Of a stretch of DNA of 64,000 bases, positions 19,414 through 28,206 are shown piece after piece. Each line of letters opens with the position of its first letter. The first letter of the stretch is position 1. The notes beneath the pieces are model-generated. The model was not told where the DNA came from and searched no databases. It saw only the letters and a list, made by a program, of their open reading frames with translations. Origin of the DNA: CAZDBA01 sp965224765 (GTDB lineage: Bacteria > Planctomycetota > Planctomycetia > Pirellulales > Pirellulaceae); assembly GCA_965224765.1 (NCBI GenBank), contig CBDDAC010000002.1:248001-312000 (forward strand). Reading direction: 5' to 3'. A program made the translations under genes and the position numbers.

Positions 19414-21081
19414 ATGAGTCGCATTTCGATTTCATTTGTTGCATTGTTTTTTATTACCATCTCGTTTTCCGCGCCTGCGGTACAAGCACAGGGTGGTCGA
19501 ATCTCATCGGTAGACGCGACGCGTGCTGGCTTGGTTCTCGAATGGACCACTCAGGTTGATATTGCCTCGCAAGGTGGAAGGATCGTGGACATTCAGTTGA
19601 ATGTTAATGAGGATCGATCCCATACTTTTTTCGCGATTCACTATGGTGGTCAACGCGAAGTCATCTCGGAATTTGATATTGGACCCTTTGGAGTTCCATT
19701 TGGAACCAATCCCCGCCTAGTCAATCTCGACCGAAAGTTACGCAAGGAGATTGAACGACGCCTTGCCAGTCAGAGCGACAAGTCGATTGCCGAAGATATG
19801 GGCGTGGACAAAGAGACGATCGCTGACATTCGTCAAGAGATTATCGATCGAGTTATCGATGCCAAAGAATCCGCCGAGAATCGACAAGAGCAGTTGGTTG
19901 CGCTTATGGAGCTGCAGTCGCGGGACGTCGAAGTCAAATTGGAAAAATACACACTGCCTCAGTCGACGATCTTTGTGACAACAACAACTGGATTTGTGCA
20001 GGCGATTGATGCGGACACGGGAACAACCCAATGGTCAGCCTCCGTCGGCAATCGCAACTATCCAACAATTGGACTTGGGGCATCCAACGAACATGTCGCT
20101 GTCGTTAATGGATCAACGGTTTATTGTCTTGATGCCTTAAACGGTCGACAGCTTTGGAAACGGCAGTGTCGTAGTTCTGTGGGTTCGTCTCCGACGGTGA
20201 GTAGTAAGTTCATTTTCGTCCCGCTTGTGAGCGGTCGGCTGGAAGCCTTTTCGATCGAAGGCAAGGGAATCGGCGCAGAGTCGTTCGTTTCCATTGGACG
20301 AGCCCATTCTCGCCCGTTGATTACCGATGACTCGGTCTGCTGGGCCACTGATCGAGGATATTTTACGGTCGCGTCCAACGACCAAGTTTCTTCTCCCCAC
20401 TATCGGTTGCGAACTGAATCGTCGATTGACGCACCGGGTACTGCTTCGGGCGGAAACCTTTTTGTTGCAGCAAAGGACGGATACGCTTACGGAATCGATG
20501 AGTCTAGGGGAGCTCTGCTGTGGCAGTTTTCGACTGGGCAGCGTCTTATGCAATCACCCATTCCCTTGGGGAATTACGTGTACTTGATTACCGATGAGCA
20601 CCAGATGTTCAAATTATTTGCTGACACGGGGATATTGGCTCCCGGTTGGAGCCCGCCCGTCGAAGACGTAAGTCGTTTTGTGGGTGCAAGCAAAGACAAG
20701 ATCTACGTTCAAAACAAGGTGGGGCAGATCGTTGCTCTGAATCATTCCAATGGCAAGAAAGTAAGTTCAATCGGTTCGCTATCGACAGACCTGATTCTTC
20801 CGAACTATCAATCCGACCGACTGTATGTTGGTAACGGTTCCGGAAGTGTCCAATGTTTAAGGGAGTTGGCGAGTGTGGTGCCTTACTTCCACGCGGACGA
20901 AGTATCTGGTGTCGCTGTGGACGAGGCTCAGCCCGATCCCAATGGTGCCGTGAACGAAGGCGGAGAAGGCGAAGCGACCGATCCATTTGCGGAGTTTGAC
21001 GACGAAAAAGGCAAACCCGATCCCAAAAAGGAAGAAACGGGAGAAGGCGATCCTTTCGATCCATTTGACGGCGGAATCTAA
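19414..21081 (+). CDS. Secreted PQQ-like beta-propeller (WD-like) protein
   Basis: About 555 residues from ATG 19414, with CGGAGT 6 bases upstream (a TTG lies one codon earlier). A signal peptide (about 1-27) precedes a ~150-residue helical region, then a propeller of PQQ-type blades: VQAIDADTGTTQWSASVG, VYCLDALNGRQLWKRQC, GYAYGIDESRGALLWQFSTGQ, IVALNHSNGKKVSSIGSL. The C-terminus (from about 510) is an acidic DPF/DPFDPFDGG tail. Such propellers in Planctomycetes are mostly periplasmic scaffolds; the quinone-binding enzymatic residues of alcohol dehydrogenases are not evident. A terminator follows at 21187. Confidence 0.85.
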   Translation: MSRISISFVALFFITISFSAPAVQAQGGRISSVDATRAGLVLEWTTQVDIASQGGRIVDIQLNVNEDRSHTFFAIHYGGQREVISEFDIGPFGVPFGTNPRLVNLDRKLRKEIERRLASQSDKSIAEDMGVDKETIADIRQEIIDRVIDAKESAENRQEQLVALMELQSRDVEVKLEKYTLPQSTIFVTTTTGFVQAIDADTGTTQWSASVGNRNYPTIGLGASNEHVAVVNGSTVYCLDALNGRQLWKRQCRSSVGSSPTVSSKFIFVPLVSGRLEAFSIEGKGIGAESFVSIGRAHSRPLITDDSVCWATDRGYFTVASNDQVSSPHYRLRTESSIDAPGTASGGNLFVAAKDGYAYGIDESRGALLWQFSTGQRLMQSPIPLGNYVYLITDEHQMFKLFADTGILAPGWSPPVEDVSRFVGASKDKIYVQNKVGQIVALNHSNGKKVSSIGSLSTDLILPNYQSDRLYVGNGSGSVQCLRELASVVPYFHADEVSGVAVDEAQPDPNGAVNEGGEGEATDPFAEFDDEKGKPDPKKEETGEGDPFDPFDGGI

Positions 21082-21186
21082 CGAATGCTTCCTGCGTTTA
21101 GTCCGAATCGTCGCGATTAAGTTCGTCCATCTTGGACAAAACACTTGACGAAAATCGTCGGCTGATTTCAAATCGCAATTCGATGG

Positions 21187-21223
21187 CCACTTCATCTAGT
21201 CATTCAGGTGAAGTGGTTTTTTT
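21187..21223 (+). terminator. Rho-independent terminator after the PQQ-propeller gene
   Basis: Perfect 8-bp stem CCACTTCA (21187-21194) / TGAAGTGG (21209-21216) with a 14-base loop, followed directly by seven T. It lies about 105 bases past the propeller stop codon and upstream of purH. Confidence 0.8.
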
Positions 21224-21347
21224 GTCGCGTGACGTTCATCTTACGTCATTCTGGGAACCCTGATTGAGTCGACTCACTGATGGCGAGTGATTTCCAGAAA
21301 CGGTCACGCATCGTTTGGATTTCAACCTGCGGATTTCGAGGTTTCCT

Positions 21348-22973
21348 ATGTCAAATACAGAACTTCAGATAGAAATGGTTTCAGATAGCGAATCGGCCAA
21401 ATCTCCCAAAGTAAATCGTGCGGTGATCAGTGTCAGTGACAAGGATGGGATCGTTGAATTCGCGCAGTCACTGGCCAATTCGGGAGTTGAGCTTTTCAGC
21501 ACCGGCGGGACTCGTCGAGTTCTAAGCGAAGCAGGGTTGGAAGTTCAGGACATCGCGACGTACACCGGATTTCCAGAAGTCATGGATGGACGGGTCAAAA
21601 CTCTCCACCCGAGAATTTTCGGTGGTATTTTGGCACGCCTCGATAACGAATCCGACTTGGAAACGATCAACGAAATGGGGATCAGCCCTTTTGAGTTGGT
21701 TATCGTCAATCTGTATCCTTTCAGCGAAACGATTGCCAAACCCGGCGTCAGTGAAGCAGAGTGCGTTGAGCAAATCGATATCGGGGGGCCAAGCCTCGTT
21801 CGAGCAGCCGCCAAAAACCACAAGTTTATTTCTGTCGTCACTCACAAATCTCAGTATGCTGAGGTTGCCGCTGACATTGAAAGTCATGGATGCACCTCGA
21901 TGGCTCTCCGTCGGCAGCTGATGGTGGAGGCTTTCGCCCATACGGCAGCCTATGACACCACAATTGCGACTCACTTCGCAGGCAGTTCGTCCGAAACCAC
22001 CGATGGGTTTTGCGAAAAGCTCAGCCTGAATCTTGTCCGTCAAGATCAGCTTCGGTATGGTGAAAACAGCCATCAAAAAGCCGCCGTTTATTCGGAAGGA
22101 GAACCTCGGGAATCCACCATTGTTGGGGCCAGCCAACTCAACGGAAAACAGCTGTCGTACAATAATTTGCTGGACCTCGACGCAGCTTTGGCAATTGTTC
22201 AAATTCACGAACAACCCGCCTGCTCAGTAATTAAGCACAACAATCCTTGTGGGGCCGCGGTAGGAGCTACTCTCGCGGAGGCGTGCCAAAAAGGATTTGC
22301 CGGAGATCCCATTAGTGCGTTTGGAAGCGTGGTTGGACTCAATCGCAAAGTCGACTTGGAAACAGCAACTTGGCTTGGCACCACGCCGAACTTGTTTGTT
22401 GAGGCGATTGTAGCACCAGGCTTTGAACCAGAAGCCTTGGAGGTTCTCAAAACCAAGCCCAAATGGAAAACGAATGTTCGCTTGGTCGATGTTGGCGATA
22501 TGCCAAAGCAATCCAGTGGTTTGGCATTCCGTTCAATATCGGGTGGTTGGTTGGTTCAGGATTCTGATGGGCTGGCTGTGAATTCAGAGGATTGGAGCGT
22601 CGCGACTGAGTTGCCCGTTGATGAAGCTCTCATGCGTGAATTGCAATTTGGTTGGGCTGTGATTCGATTCGTCAAATCCAACGCAATTGCATTGTCCAAT
22701 GATTTGGCCTTGGTGGGTGTGGGTGCCGGGCAGATGAGCCGAGTTGACTCCGTACGAATCGCAATCGAAAAGGCTGGAGACAGAGCAACAGGCAGCGTAC
22801 TCTCCTCAGATGCTTTTTTCCCTTTCGCCGATTCTATTGAGCTGGCCGCTGCGGCTGGAGTTCGAGCAATCATTCAGCCGGGCGGTTCGGTTCGAGACAA
22901 AGAGGTGATCGCTGCTTGTAACCAGCACGGGATTCCAATGGTGTTGGCTGGGCGAAGGCATTTCCGCCACTAG
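21348..22973 (+). CDS. purH: Bifunctional AICAR transformylase / IMP cyclohydrolase
   Basis: 541 residues from ATG 21348 (GAGG upstream; TTG 21315 is a longer open alternative). The N-terminal MGS-like cyclohydrolase (about 20-215) shows ISVSDKDGIVEFA, STGGTRRVL, FPEVMDGRVKTLHP and NLYPF. The C-terminal transformylase (about 215-541) shows LRYGENSHQKAA, SYNNLLDLDAA, CSVIKHNNPCGAA and AFGSVVGLNR. It ends with FFPFADSIELAAAAG and IIQPGGSVRD. It catalyses the last two steps of IMP synthesis. Length and motifs are normal. It stands between a terminator and an unrelated gene. Confidence 0.95.
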   Translation: MSNTELQIEMVSDSESAKSPKVNRAVISVSDKDGIVEFAQSLANSGVELFSTGGTRRVLSEAGLEVQDIATYTGFPEVMDGRVKTLHPRIFGGILARLDNESDLETINEMGISPFELVIVNLYPFSETIAKPGVSEAECVEQIDIGGPSLVRAAAKNHKFISVVTHKSQYAEVAADIESHGCTSMALRRQLMVEAFAHTAAYDTTIATHFAGSSSETTDGFCEKLSLNLVRQDQLRYGENSHQKAAVYSEGEPRESTIVGASQLNGKQLSYNNLLDLDAALAIVQIHEQPACSVIKHNNPCGAAVGATLAEACQKGFAGDPISAFGSVVGLNRKVDLETATWLGTTPNLFVEAIVAPGFEPEALEVLKTKPKWKTNVRLVDVGDMPKQSSGLAFRSISGGWLVQDSDGLAVNSEDWSVATELPVDEALMRELQFGWAVIRFVKSNAIALSNDLALVGVGAGQMSRVDSVRIAIEKAGDRATGSVLSSDAFFPFADSIELAAAAGVRAIIQPGGSVRDKEVIAACNQHGIPMVLAGRRHFRH

Positions 22974-23125
22974 AACGATTTTCATTTCTGGATCGCGGCA
23001 TTTAAACGTTGGCACCGCAGGTTTGCGAAACGTCACGAGTCGTTAGACTTCCGGATTGCAATGAGGCCGTCTCGGCAAAAGTGCTGTTTCAGTTTCAACC
23101 CCGCATGCAAGGTGTTAGAAAACAG

Positions 23126-23977
23126 ATGAAACGAGCCGCAGCGATCATTGGGCCGACGCCAGCGTTTGTTCGTTGGGCGATCAAGATGCCCTGCAGGCTT
23201 CGTGATATCGACGTTGAACGACTACCAGATTCGACGTTTCGACAGCTTCGAGCGATTAAGGAACTGGATCTAGCTCATCGAGAAGATCGAGTTTTTCAGG
23301 AAGTCGCATTTCACTCAAGGACTTGTCGTGGTCAGGAGTTGGTTGGATTTTTGCCCGCTGAGGTTCTCGAGGCGTCAGGCGGCAGGGATGAAATCAACAA
23401 TGCTTGTTCGACCTGTGTTGCCAATACGCAGGCTGGTGATAACGGATGGGTGGGGTGCTTTGGAATCGCCAAGGTTGAACAACAGGCATTGGTTGATGCG
23501 TTTGAACAGGCGGTCTCCAAGTCAAAAAAGTTGAGCGAGTTTAGTGAGAGCTTTTCTTCGACTCAGCCTAAGTGGTTTGGTGTTTGGATGGAGTCTGTTC
23601 TAAGCGGGGATCAATGCGAGACCTTGCATGACATTTTTGGGACGCTTGAGTTGGATCCGGATTGGCGTGAGTTCCGGATTGCGTTGGAGTGTTGTGCCAA
23701 GAATGAACTGGAATTGCACGTCGAGTATTTTCCGCCAGGGGTTTCCGATGGCCAGATTTGGCGGTGGGTAGAGTCCTGTGATCGTTGCCGCTTTGAGCTT
23801 GAGCAGGAATATCGGGAATGCCCTTGTTGTGGGCGAGCTGTAGTAATGCAGTCTCAAAAGAGAAGGAAAGTGCTTGGGCTACGTCCCTATATGAAGCTCA
23901 AGTACGTACTGGGTGAACAGGAATCTGAACGATTGATCGACGACTACCTGAATTGGAAATCCAACCTCGAATCGTAA
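23126..23977 (+). CDS. Cys-rich zinc-ribbon protein of unknown function
   Basis: About 283 residues from ATG 23126. The frame is open from 23009, with another ATG at 23105, and none has a clear ribosome site, so the start is uncertain. Two Cys clusters stand out: CSTCVANT (mid-protein) and CDRCRFELEQEYRECPCCGR near the C-terminus, the latter a probable zinc ribbon. The rest is mixed alpha/beta with many Trp. No family is recognised. It may be a planctomycete-specific cytoplasmic protein; no signal peptide is seen. Confidence 0.6.
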   Translation: MKRAAAIIGPTPAFVRWAIKMPCRLRDIDVERLPDSTFRQLRAIKELDLAHREDRVFQEVAFHSRTCRGQELVGFLPAEVLEASGGRDEINNACSTCVANTQAGDNGWVGCFGIAKVEQQALVDAFEQAVSKSKKLSEFSESFSSTQPKWFGVWMESVLSGDQCETLHDIFGTLELDPDWREFRIALECCAKNELELHVEYFPPGVSDGQIWRWVESCDRCRFELEQEYRECPCCGRAVVMQSQKRRKVLGLRPYMKLKYVLGEQESERLIDDYLNWKSNLES

Positions 23978-24056
23978 CTATGCATTTCGGCTCAGGCGGT
24001 AATGGCCTCAAAGCCAATGGATGGCATTGGGCTGCAACCGATTCGTTCTGCGGCAT

Positions 24057-24230
24057 TTAGCGCTCGAAGTGTCTGCGTAGTGAATTCACCGTAATGAACG
24101 ATTCGAATTTTTCTTCGAGTAATTCAAGTTCTTTTTCAAGCTGTAAAACGAACTGGGGCTCCTGGTTTAAATTGGCCTCAGGTTCATCGGGCGCTGGGCG
24201 CGTACGGTTCTCGTTATCTGGGTGGATCAT
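24057..24230 (-). CDS. Small acidic protein, 57 residues
   Basis: A short frame from ATG 24230 to TAA 24057. An AGAGGA ribosome site sits 6 bases before the ATG, one of the strongest in the window. The peptide begins MIHPDNENRTRPAPDEPEAN, then forms a probable helix rich in Glu/Leu (QLEKELELLEEKFESF), ending LRRHFER. Residue use is protein-like, with a disordered head and an amphipathic helix. No family known; the function cannot be guessed. Confidence 0.6.
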   Translation of the reverse strand: MIHPDNENRTRPAPDEPEANLNQEPQFVLQLEKELELLEEKFESFITVNSLRRHFER

Positions 24231-24647
24231 GTTTTTTCCTCTTCTCTCAGACTATTCTTCGTTCCACGGTATTGATTGGATGCAAAATTCGTGCCCAAGC
24301 GAGAAACACGAAATCGAGTCATAAATACTGCTGTTCCTACAGTAAATAGACGTTTATTCATGCTAGGACTGACACAAACTGCCACAACTGTGTTCATTAT
24401 TTGGACAGTTTTTGAGCCGGGAAGTTCACCGAGTCGACAGGGATAGGCAAGTTATGGGGTGGCTGGTGCCCATTGAGTCAGATTAGCGAGATGGTCCACA
24501 AAAGAAGGAAAAGCCTGTAGTTTTGGGCGAAACCTCCTTATTTACGCGGTTGTGCCAGAGCGCCCAAGTGATAAACTTATCCGTTAACCTAATGCAAAAG
24601 ACCGACCAGTCTGTTGCTGGTCGCCGCAAATTTTTTGGAGATATGAA
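24231..24647. promoter_or_regulatory. Leader region of the Cys-rich secreted protein, with stem-loop at 24603-24623
   Basis: 417 bases without a gene. Just before the downstream gene is a perfect 7-bp hairpin CGACCAG / CTGGTCG (24603-24609 and 24617-24623) with a 7-base loop. After CCGCAAA there is a run of six T that merges into the GGAG ribosome site. The hairpin plus T-run resembles an intrinsic terminator placed in the 5' leader, so it could act as an attenuator or an mRNA-stabilising structure. This is inference from sequence alone. Confidence 0.5.
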
Positions 24648-25064
24648 ATGAAAAAGTTCTCAATCCTATCGTTGGTTGTCGCACTATTCGCTGTGTCAAC
24701 TGCTGTCGCTCAAGACGAACAAGCTTCACCTAGTGACGTTCCTGCCCCTGCCGCTGTTGTTCAGCCAGTTATAGAAACTCAGACTGTGATTCAAGAAGGC
24801 GTTCAAACCGTACAAGAGCCCGTTGCTGTTGATTCAGTGATCGTTCCTATGGAAGGTCAGGTCGCTCCTGTCATGTCTGGAAACTGTTGTGGTTCTGCTC
24901 AGCCGATGAACGGTTACCAGCAGCCAATGGCACAGGGTTGCTGTGGTGCTGCTCCTGCGATGAACAATGGTTGTTGCAACAATCGTCGCTGGCGTGGTGC
25001 TCGCGTTTGGCGTGCTCGTCCACTTTTCAGCCGCATGCGTTTTCGCGGCAACTGCTGCAACTAA
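24648..25064 (+). CDS. Small secreted Cys/Pro/Val-rich protein
   Basis: 138 residues with a GGAG ribosome site. The signal peptide MKKFSILSLVVALFAVSTAVAQ is clear. The mature part has a Pro/Val/Gln-rich first half, then CC pairs (GNCCGSAQPMNGYQQP, GCCGAAPAMNNGCC) and a basic C-terminus (RRWRGARVWRARPLFSRMRFRGNCC). Such CC-rich exported proteins are common in Planctomycetes and might cross-link by disulfides; the function is unknown. A terminator follows. The next gene encodes a second Cys/Gly-rich secreted protein, but it has its own leader. Confidence 0.75.
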   Translation: MKKFSILSLVVALFAVSTAVAQDEQASPSDVPAPAAVVQPVIETQTVIQEGVQTVQEPVAVDSVIVPMEGQVAPVMSGNCCGSAQPMNGYQQPMAQGCCGAAPAMNNGCCNNRRWRGARVWRARPLFSRMRFRGNCCN

Positions 25065-25094
25065 GTACTGTTGCTGATTGAATATGAGTGATCT

Positions 25095-25119
25095 AAGGCT
25101 GCCTTTGGGTGGCCTTTTT
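25095..25119 (+). terminator. Rho-independent terminator
   Basis: Stem AAGGCTGCC / GGTGGCCTT (two G-U pairs) with a TTTG loop and a T-run, about 30 bases after the stop codon of the Cys-rich secreted protein. Confidence 0.75.
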
Positions 25120-25340
25120 CATTGGGTTCAGGCTTACCCGACGGGTCTTCCGCCGGTTAGATTACTTGACAGAAGAGGTCAGTCGGTTAGCCTATTTTCC
25201 ATCAATCTCGGGAATTGCCTGTTGTGCCTTTCCCGAATTTTAGTTTGAATTTGAATGAAGCTGGTTCCTCGAAACGCCGTCGAGTCACTGGCAACCAATA
25301 TAACGGCGTAACCAATCCCATCGGGATTTAGGAGAACATT

Positions 25341-26021
25341 ATGTTTCGTCAGTTTACATTTGCAGTGGCAGTTGCTGCGTGTTTGGCTTTTTGTACGGCC
25401 AACCTTCAAGCCCAGTGCGTTGGATGTGATGGATCGACTCCCATCTACAGTCAGGCAATGAATAACGGGGTTGTTTATTCAAACATGTACAACCAGCCAG
25501 TTTACAACCAAGGTTATGGCTCGCAGACCTACACCTCTGGAATCAACACAGGATGTGGCGGCTGCAATTCTGCTCCCATGAACACAGGCTGTGGTGGTTG
25601 CAATTCTGTTTCTGCCTACACAGGGTGTGGCGGTTGCAATTCTGCTCCCATGTACACTGGCTGTCGTGGTTGCAATTCTGCTCCTATGAACACAGGCTGC
25701 GGTGGTTGCAATGGATACGCTGCAGCTCCTGTTAACAATGGTTGCGGATGCAATGGCGGTTACGCTCAACCCGCAATGAACTACGCTCCAATGATGTCAA
25801 ATGGTTGCGGTTGTGGCGGCATGGTCGCCAACGGAGCCATGATGAGTGGCCAAGTTATTATGAACGGTGTTGCAATCGAGCCTCAAGCAACTGGCGAAGT
25901 TATTGATCAGGCTTCTCCTCCCGTTCCAGTCGAGAACGACACAAAAGTTCAAGAGCCTAAGAGTCCAGCTCCAGCCAACACAGAAACTTCTGGCGAAAAA
26001 TCAGAAGAGAAATCTGAGTAA
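25341..26021 (+). CDS. Secreted Cys/Gly repeat protein
   Basis: 226 residues; ATG 25341 has AGGAG upstream. The signal peptide ends near LQAQ (about 25). Five tandem ~15-residue repeats of the type TGCGGCNSAPMN span about residues 70-140, followed by looser GCGCNGGY and GCGCGG units. The C-terminal ~50 residues are Pro/Glu/Ser/Lys-rich (disordered). The near-identical repeats at DNA level (25550-25710) suggest recent expansion or contraction. The CxxC spacing could bind metal or form disulfides in the cell envelope; the role is unknown. Confidence 0.78.
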   Translation: MFRQFTFAVAVAACLAFCTANLQAQCVGCDGSTPIYSQAMNNGVVYSNMYNQPVYNQGYGSQTYTSGINTGCGGCNSAPMNTGCGGCNSVSAYTGCGGCNSAPMYTGCRGCNSAPMNTGCGGCNGYAAAPVNNGCGCNGGYAQPAMNYAPMMSNGCGCGGMVANGAMMSGQVIMNGVAIEPQATGEVIDQASPPVPVENDTKVQEPKSPAPANTETSGEKSEEKSE

Positions 26022-26050
26022 TTGGTTAGCTTGAATTCCAAGTCAACTTG

Positions 26051-26086
26051 AAGTCGAATATCTGTTGTCAGGTATTCGACTTTTTT
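26051..26086 (+). terminator. Rho-independent terminator
   Basis: Perfect 10-bp stem AAGTCGAATA (26051-26060) / TATTCGACTT (26073-26082) with a 12-base loop, ending in a T-run, 30 bases after the Cys/Gly repeat gene. Confidence 0.9.
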
Positions 26087-26177
26087 AATGCGCTCACTCT
26101 GTTCGAAAAAATCAATGCGTAGCCGAATTGGAACCACCGAAAACAATTACCAAAACTATGGACACGGCCGTTCTCAA

Positions 26178-26753
26178 ATGAGCGAGTTTGAACGGTTACT
26201 GCATTTGTTTGTGAGTCTACAGATCTTGTTTGGCAGTCGACGAGGCGGTGTTTGGATTCCTGTTGTGCTAATTGGTTTGGTGTTTGGAGGGATTTTCTTT
26301 TACAACCATTCATTCAACAACCCTGAACGCTTGCTCGCCGAGGCAGATCGAAAATGGAACACTGGTGTTGAAACCGATCAGATGGATGCGATCACGGATT
26401 ACATGGAGATCCTGAAACGCAAGGATGCAAATCTTCTGGATCAAGTCCTGAATCCAAGTAAAGGTGCACGATCGTCGGATGAATCAGCTCCGTTGCTAGA
26501 CGACCCCAAACGCAGGCAAATCTTGTACAAGCGAATCATCATTCACAAGTACAAGTATGTTGACGAAGAAGACGCGGCGATTTGGATTGAAATGGCAGTC
26601 AATGAACGTTTTGACTTGGAGTTCGTTGAAGACGATGTGTCAGCCTTTTGGGGAAAAGTCGTGCTTAAACTCAAAGGAGGTTCTGCCTTAGGAACAATCG
26701 GCGAGCGAGAGGACGGTCGTTTTGACCAGCTGCCCGGCGTCGATAGCGATTAG
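26178..26753 (+). CDS. Single-pass membrane protein of unknown function
   Basis: About 191 residues from ATG 26178. The frame is open from 26088, but its first codons lie immediately behind the terminator, so a later start is more likely; ATG 26115 is possible. One membrane segment (VWIPVVLIGLVFGGIFFY) follows a short N-terminal part; the rest is charged and probably outside the membrane. There is no close family match that I recognise. Confidence 0.6.
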   Translation: MSEFERLLHLFVSLQILFGSRRGGVWIPVVLIGLVFGGIFFYNHSFNNPERLLAEADRKWNTGVETDQMDAITDYMEILKRKDANLLDQVLNPSKGARSSDESAPLLDDPKRRQILYKRIIIHKYKYVDEEDAAIWIEMAVNERFDLEFVEDDVSAFWGKVVLKLKGGSALGTIGEREDGRFDQLPGVDSD

Positions 26754-26816
26754 AAGATTTGTCCAGTTGCGTTCTGGTTACGGGTTCTAGGTACGAGTTC
26801 TGGATATGGGTTCTGG

Positions 26817-26848
26817 GTGCCATGGCCTCGCTTGCGTGGCCATGCTTC
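26817..26848. repeat. Hairpin repeat related to the module in the 2.1-2.7 kb repeats
   Basis: GTGCCATGGCCTCGCTTGCG followed by TGGCCATG. The 7-bp arms CATGGCC (26821-26827) and GGCCATG (26838-26844) enclose a 10-base loop. The sequence matches the GTGCCATGCTCCTCGCTTGC module found three times at 2191, 2424 and 2640. It is preceded by degenerate GGGTTCTGG-like repeats (26770-26816). It has no T-run, so it is not a standard terminator. It looks like a dispersed palindromic (REP-like) unit. Confidence 0.65.
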
Positions 26849-26974
26849 TTGACATTGGTTTTGTCTAAGTTTCGATATCAACTCAACGGAAATTCTTTCG
26901 GGCATACCCACGCGTTGCGAGGAGCATAGCACCCAAGCACTGAAGAGTTCTTCAGTAAGAATAGGGCTCGCTCG

Positions 26975-27982
26975 TTATGGCGAAACGACTTCGCCGGAAC
27001 CGGCGGTTCCCATCGCTCTCCAGATCGCCAGGGAGACGTTGTTGCCGACGAACTCGGTCGATCCGTCCATGCGGCAGATATTAACTCCTCCAGGATGAAA
27101 GCTTCGCGACGTAACGGCCGCGTAGGTTGGGCGAGCCAAGTCTCGTCCCTCCTGCTGCGTACTGAGATCAATATCAAAGAGTCGACCTGCATGGTGGTAA
27201 GCGACCTTGGTGTTGGGAGTGAACACTGTGGTGAAGCCAGTGTGATGGACACGTCCATCTACCCAAACGGTATGGCCTGTGTTGTCCTGCGGCAACAAAC
27301 CCAGCTTGAGTTGCCCGCTGACTCCATCAAATTGATTCGGGTTGGTGGGGAGCGTCGGATCGATTGATGTGACGTTTCTGACATAGGGCGTGAATGATTT
27401 TACGTCAGCTGCACAAAGGGTGTTGCTCAGACCATCTGATATATTTGCCATTCGCGCTGGTTTGTTAACGCGAAAGGGGCCATCAGTCACGCGGTTGTTG
27501 GTTGGGTCATGGATTAACCACGTGCCCATGTTAAATCCGTAGCTGTTGGAGTGGACGTAAGGGGCACCGTCTCTTGTGCGGAGATCGGAGTTGGCGTCGC
27601 TGCTACACTGGTAGAGGGGAACTGCCAGCGCCGGTATGCCAGTTGCGACTTGATCGTGCCAATCGGTATCAAAGTCGATTCGATCGTACGCATTTCCTCC
27701 TTCGGCAAAAGGCAGAATTTTTGCGTGAAGTGACCAAGAACCTCGTACGATGGTGTTGGCGGCAACGTCGAAGCTGGTTGGCAGTTTACGGAAACTTGAT
27801 TCGTAGTTGGTTGTCGCGATCCCAATTTGCCTAAGGTTGTTGGCGCAAGAGATGCGTCTTGCCGCTTCGCGAACGTGCTGGACCGCAGGGAGCAGCATCC
27901 CAATCAGGATGGCAATAATTGCAATGACGACAAGTAGCTCGACAAGCGTGAAAGCGGGACGGGAAATGCGGTTATTGGACAT
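26975..27982 (-). CDS. DUF1559 prepilin-like protein (type II pseudopilin N-terminus)
   Basis: About 335 residues from ATG 27982; a TTG at 28000 with GCGGAG upstream is the alternative start. The N-terminus has the prepilin cleavage and methylation motif, AFTLVELLVVIAIIAILIGMLLPAVQ, then REAARRISCANNLRQIG, the DUF1559 signature. The C-terminus NICRMDGSTEFVGNNVSLAIWRAMGT is the conserved end of the family. These proteins are hugely expanded in Planctomycetes and are thought to be pseudopilin-like surface or secretion components; the individual role is unknown. Confidence 0.93.
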   Translation of the reverse strand: MSNNRISRPAFTLVELLVVIAIIAILIGMLLPAVQHVREAARRISCANNLRQIGIATTNYESSFRKLPTSFDVAANTIVRGSWSLHAKILPFAEGGNAYDRIDFDTDWHDQVATGIPALAVPLYQCSSDANSDLRTRDGAPYVHSNSYGFNMGTWLIHDPTNNRVTDGPFRVNKPARMANISDGLSNTLCAADVKSFTPYVRNVTSIDPTLPTNPNQFDGVSGQLKLGLLPQDNTGHTVWVDGRVHHTGFTTVFTPNTKVAYHHAGRLFDIDLSTQQEGRDLARPTYAAVTSRSFHPGGVNICRMDGSTEFVGNNVSLAIWRAMGTAGSGEVVSP

Positions 27983-28206
27983 GCTCCTATTTTCACTCAA
28001 CTCCGCGATTCCTGCAAGAAATCGAGGGGGTTGTCGTTCAGAGTTGGGAGAAAATAGCTCATTTCGTTCAGGATTTTACAGTGAGTCGAATTGTCCGACT
28101 TGGTTGACAGCTCGCCACATGAATCGAAAATTCGGTTATCTTCCTGGTTGTGGCTTGGCGTTGACCAAGCGACTTCCTTACCCTCACTACTTTGTATGAG
28201 AAAACT

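Noticed and set aside
19137..19550. Minus-strand frame before the PQQ-propeller gene
   Set aside because: Overlaps the propeller signal peptide and has no recognisable features.
21522..22214. 230-codon minus-strand frame inside purH
   Set aside because: Shadow of the well-supported purH reading frame.
25550..25710. Regular short repeats that could suggest a CRISPR array
   Set aside because: The repeats are in frame, contiguous without spacers, and encode the TGCGGCN peptide units of the secreted protein.
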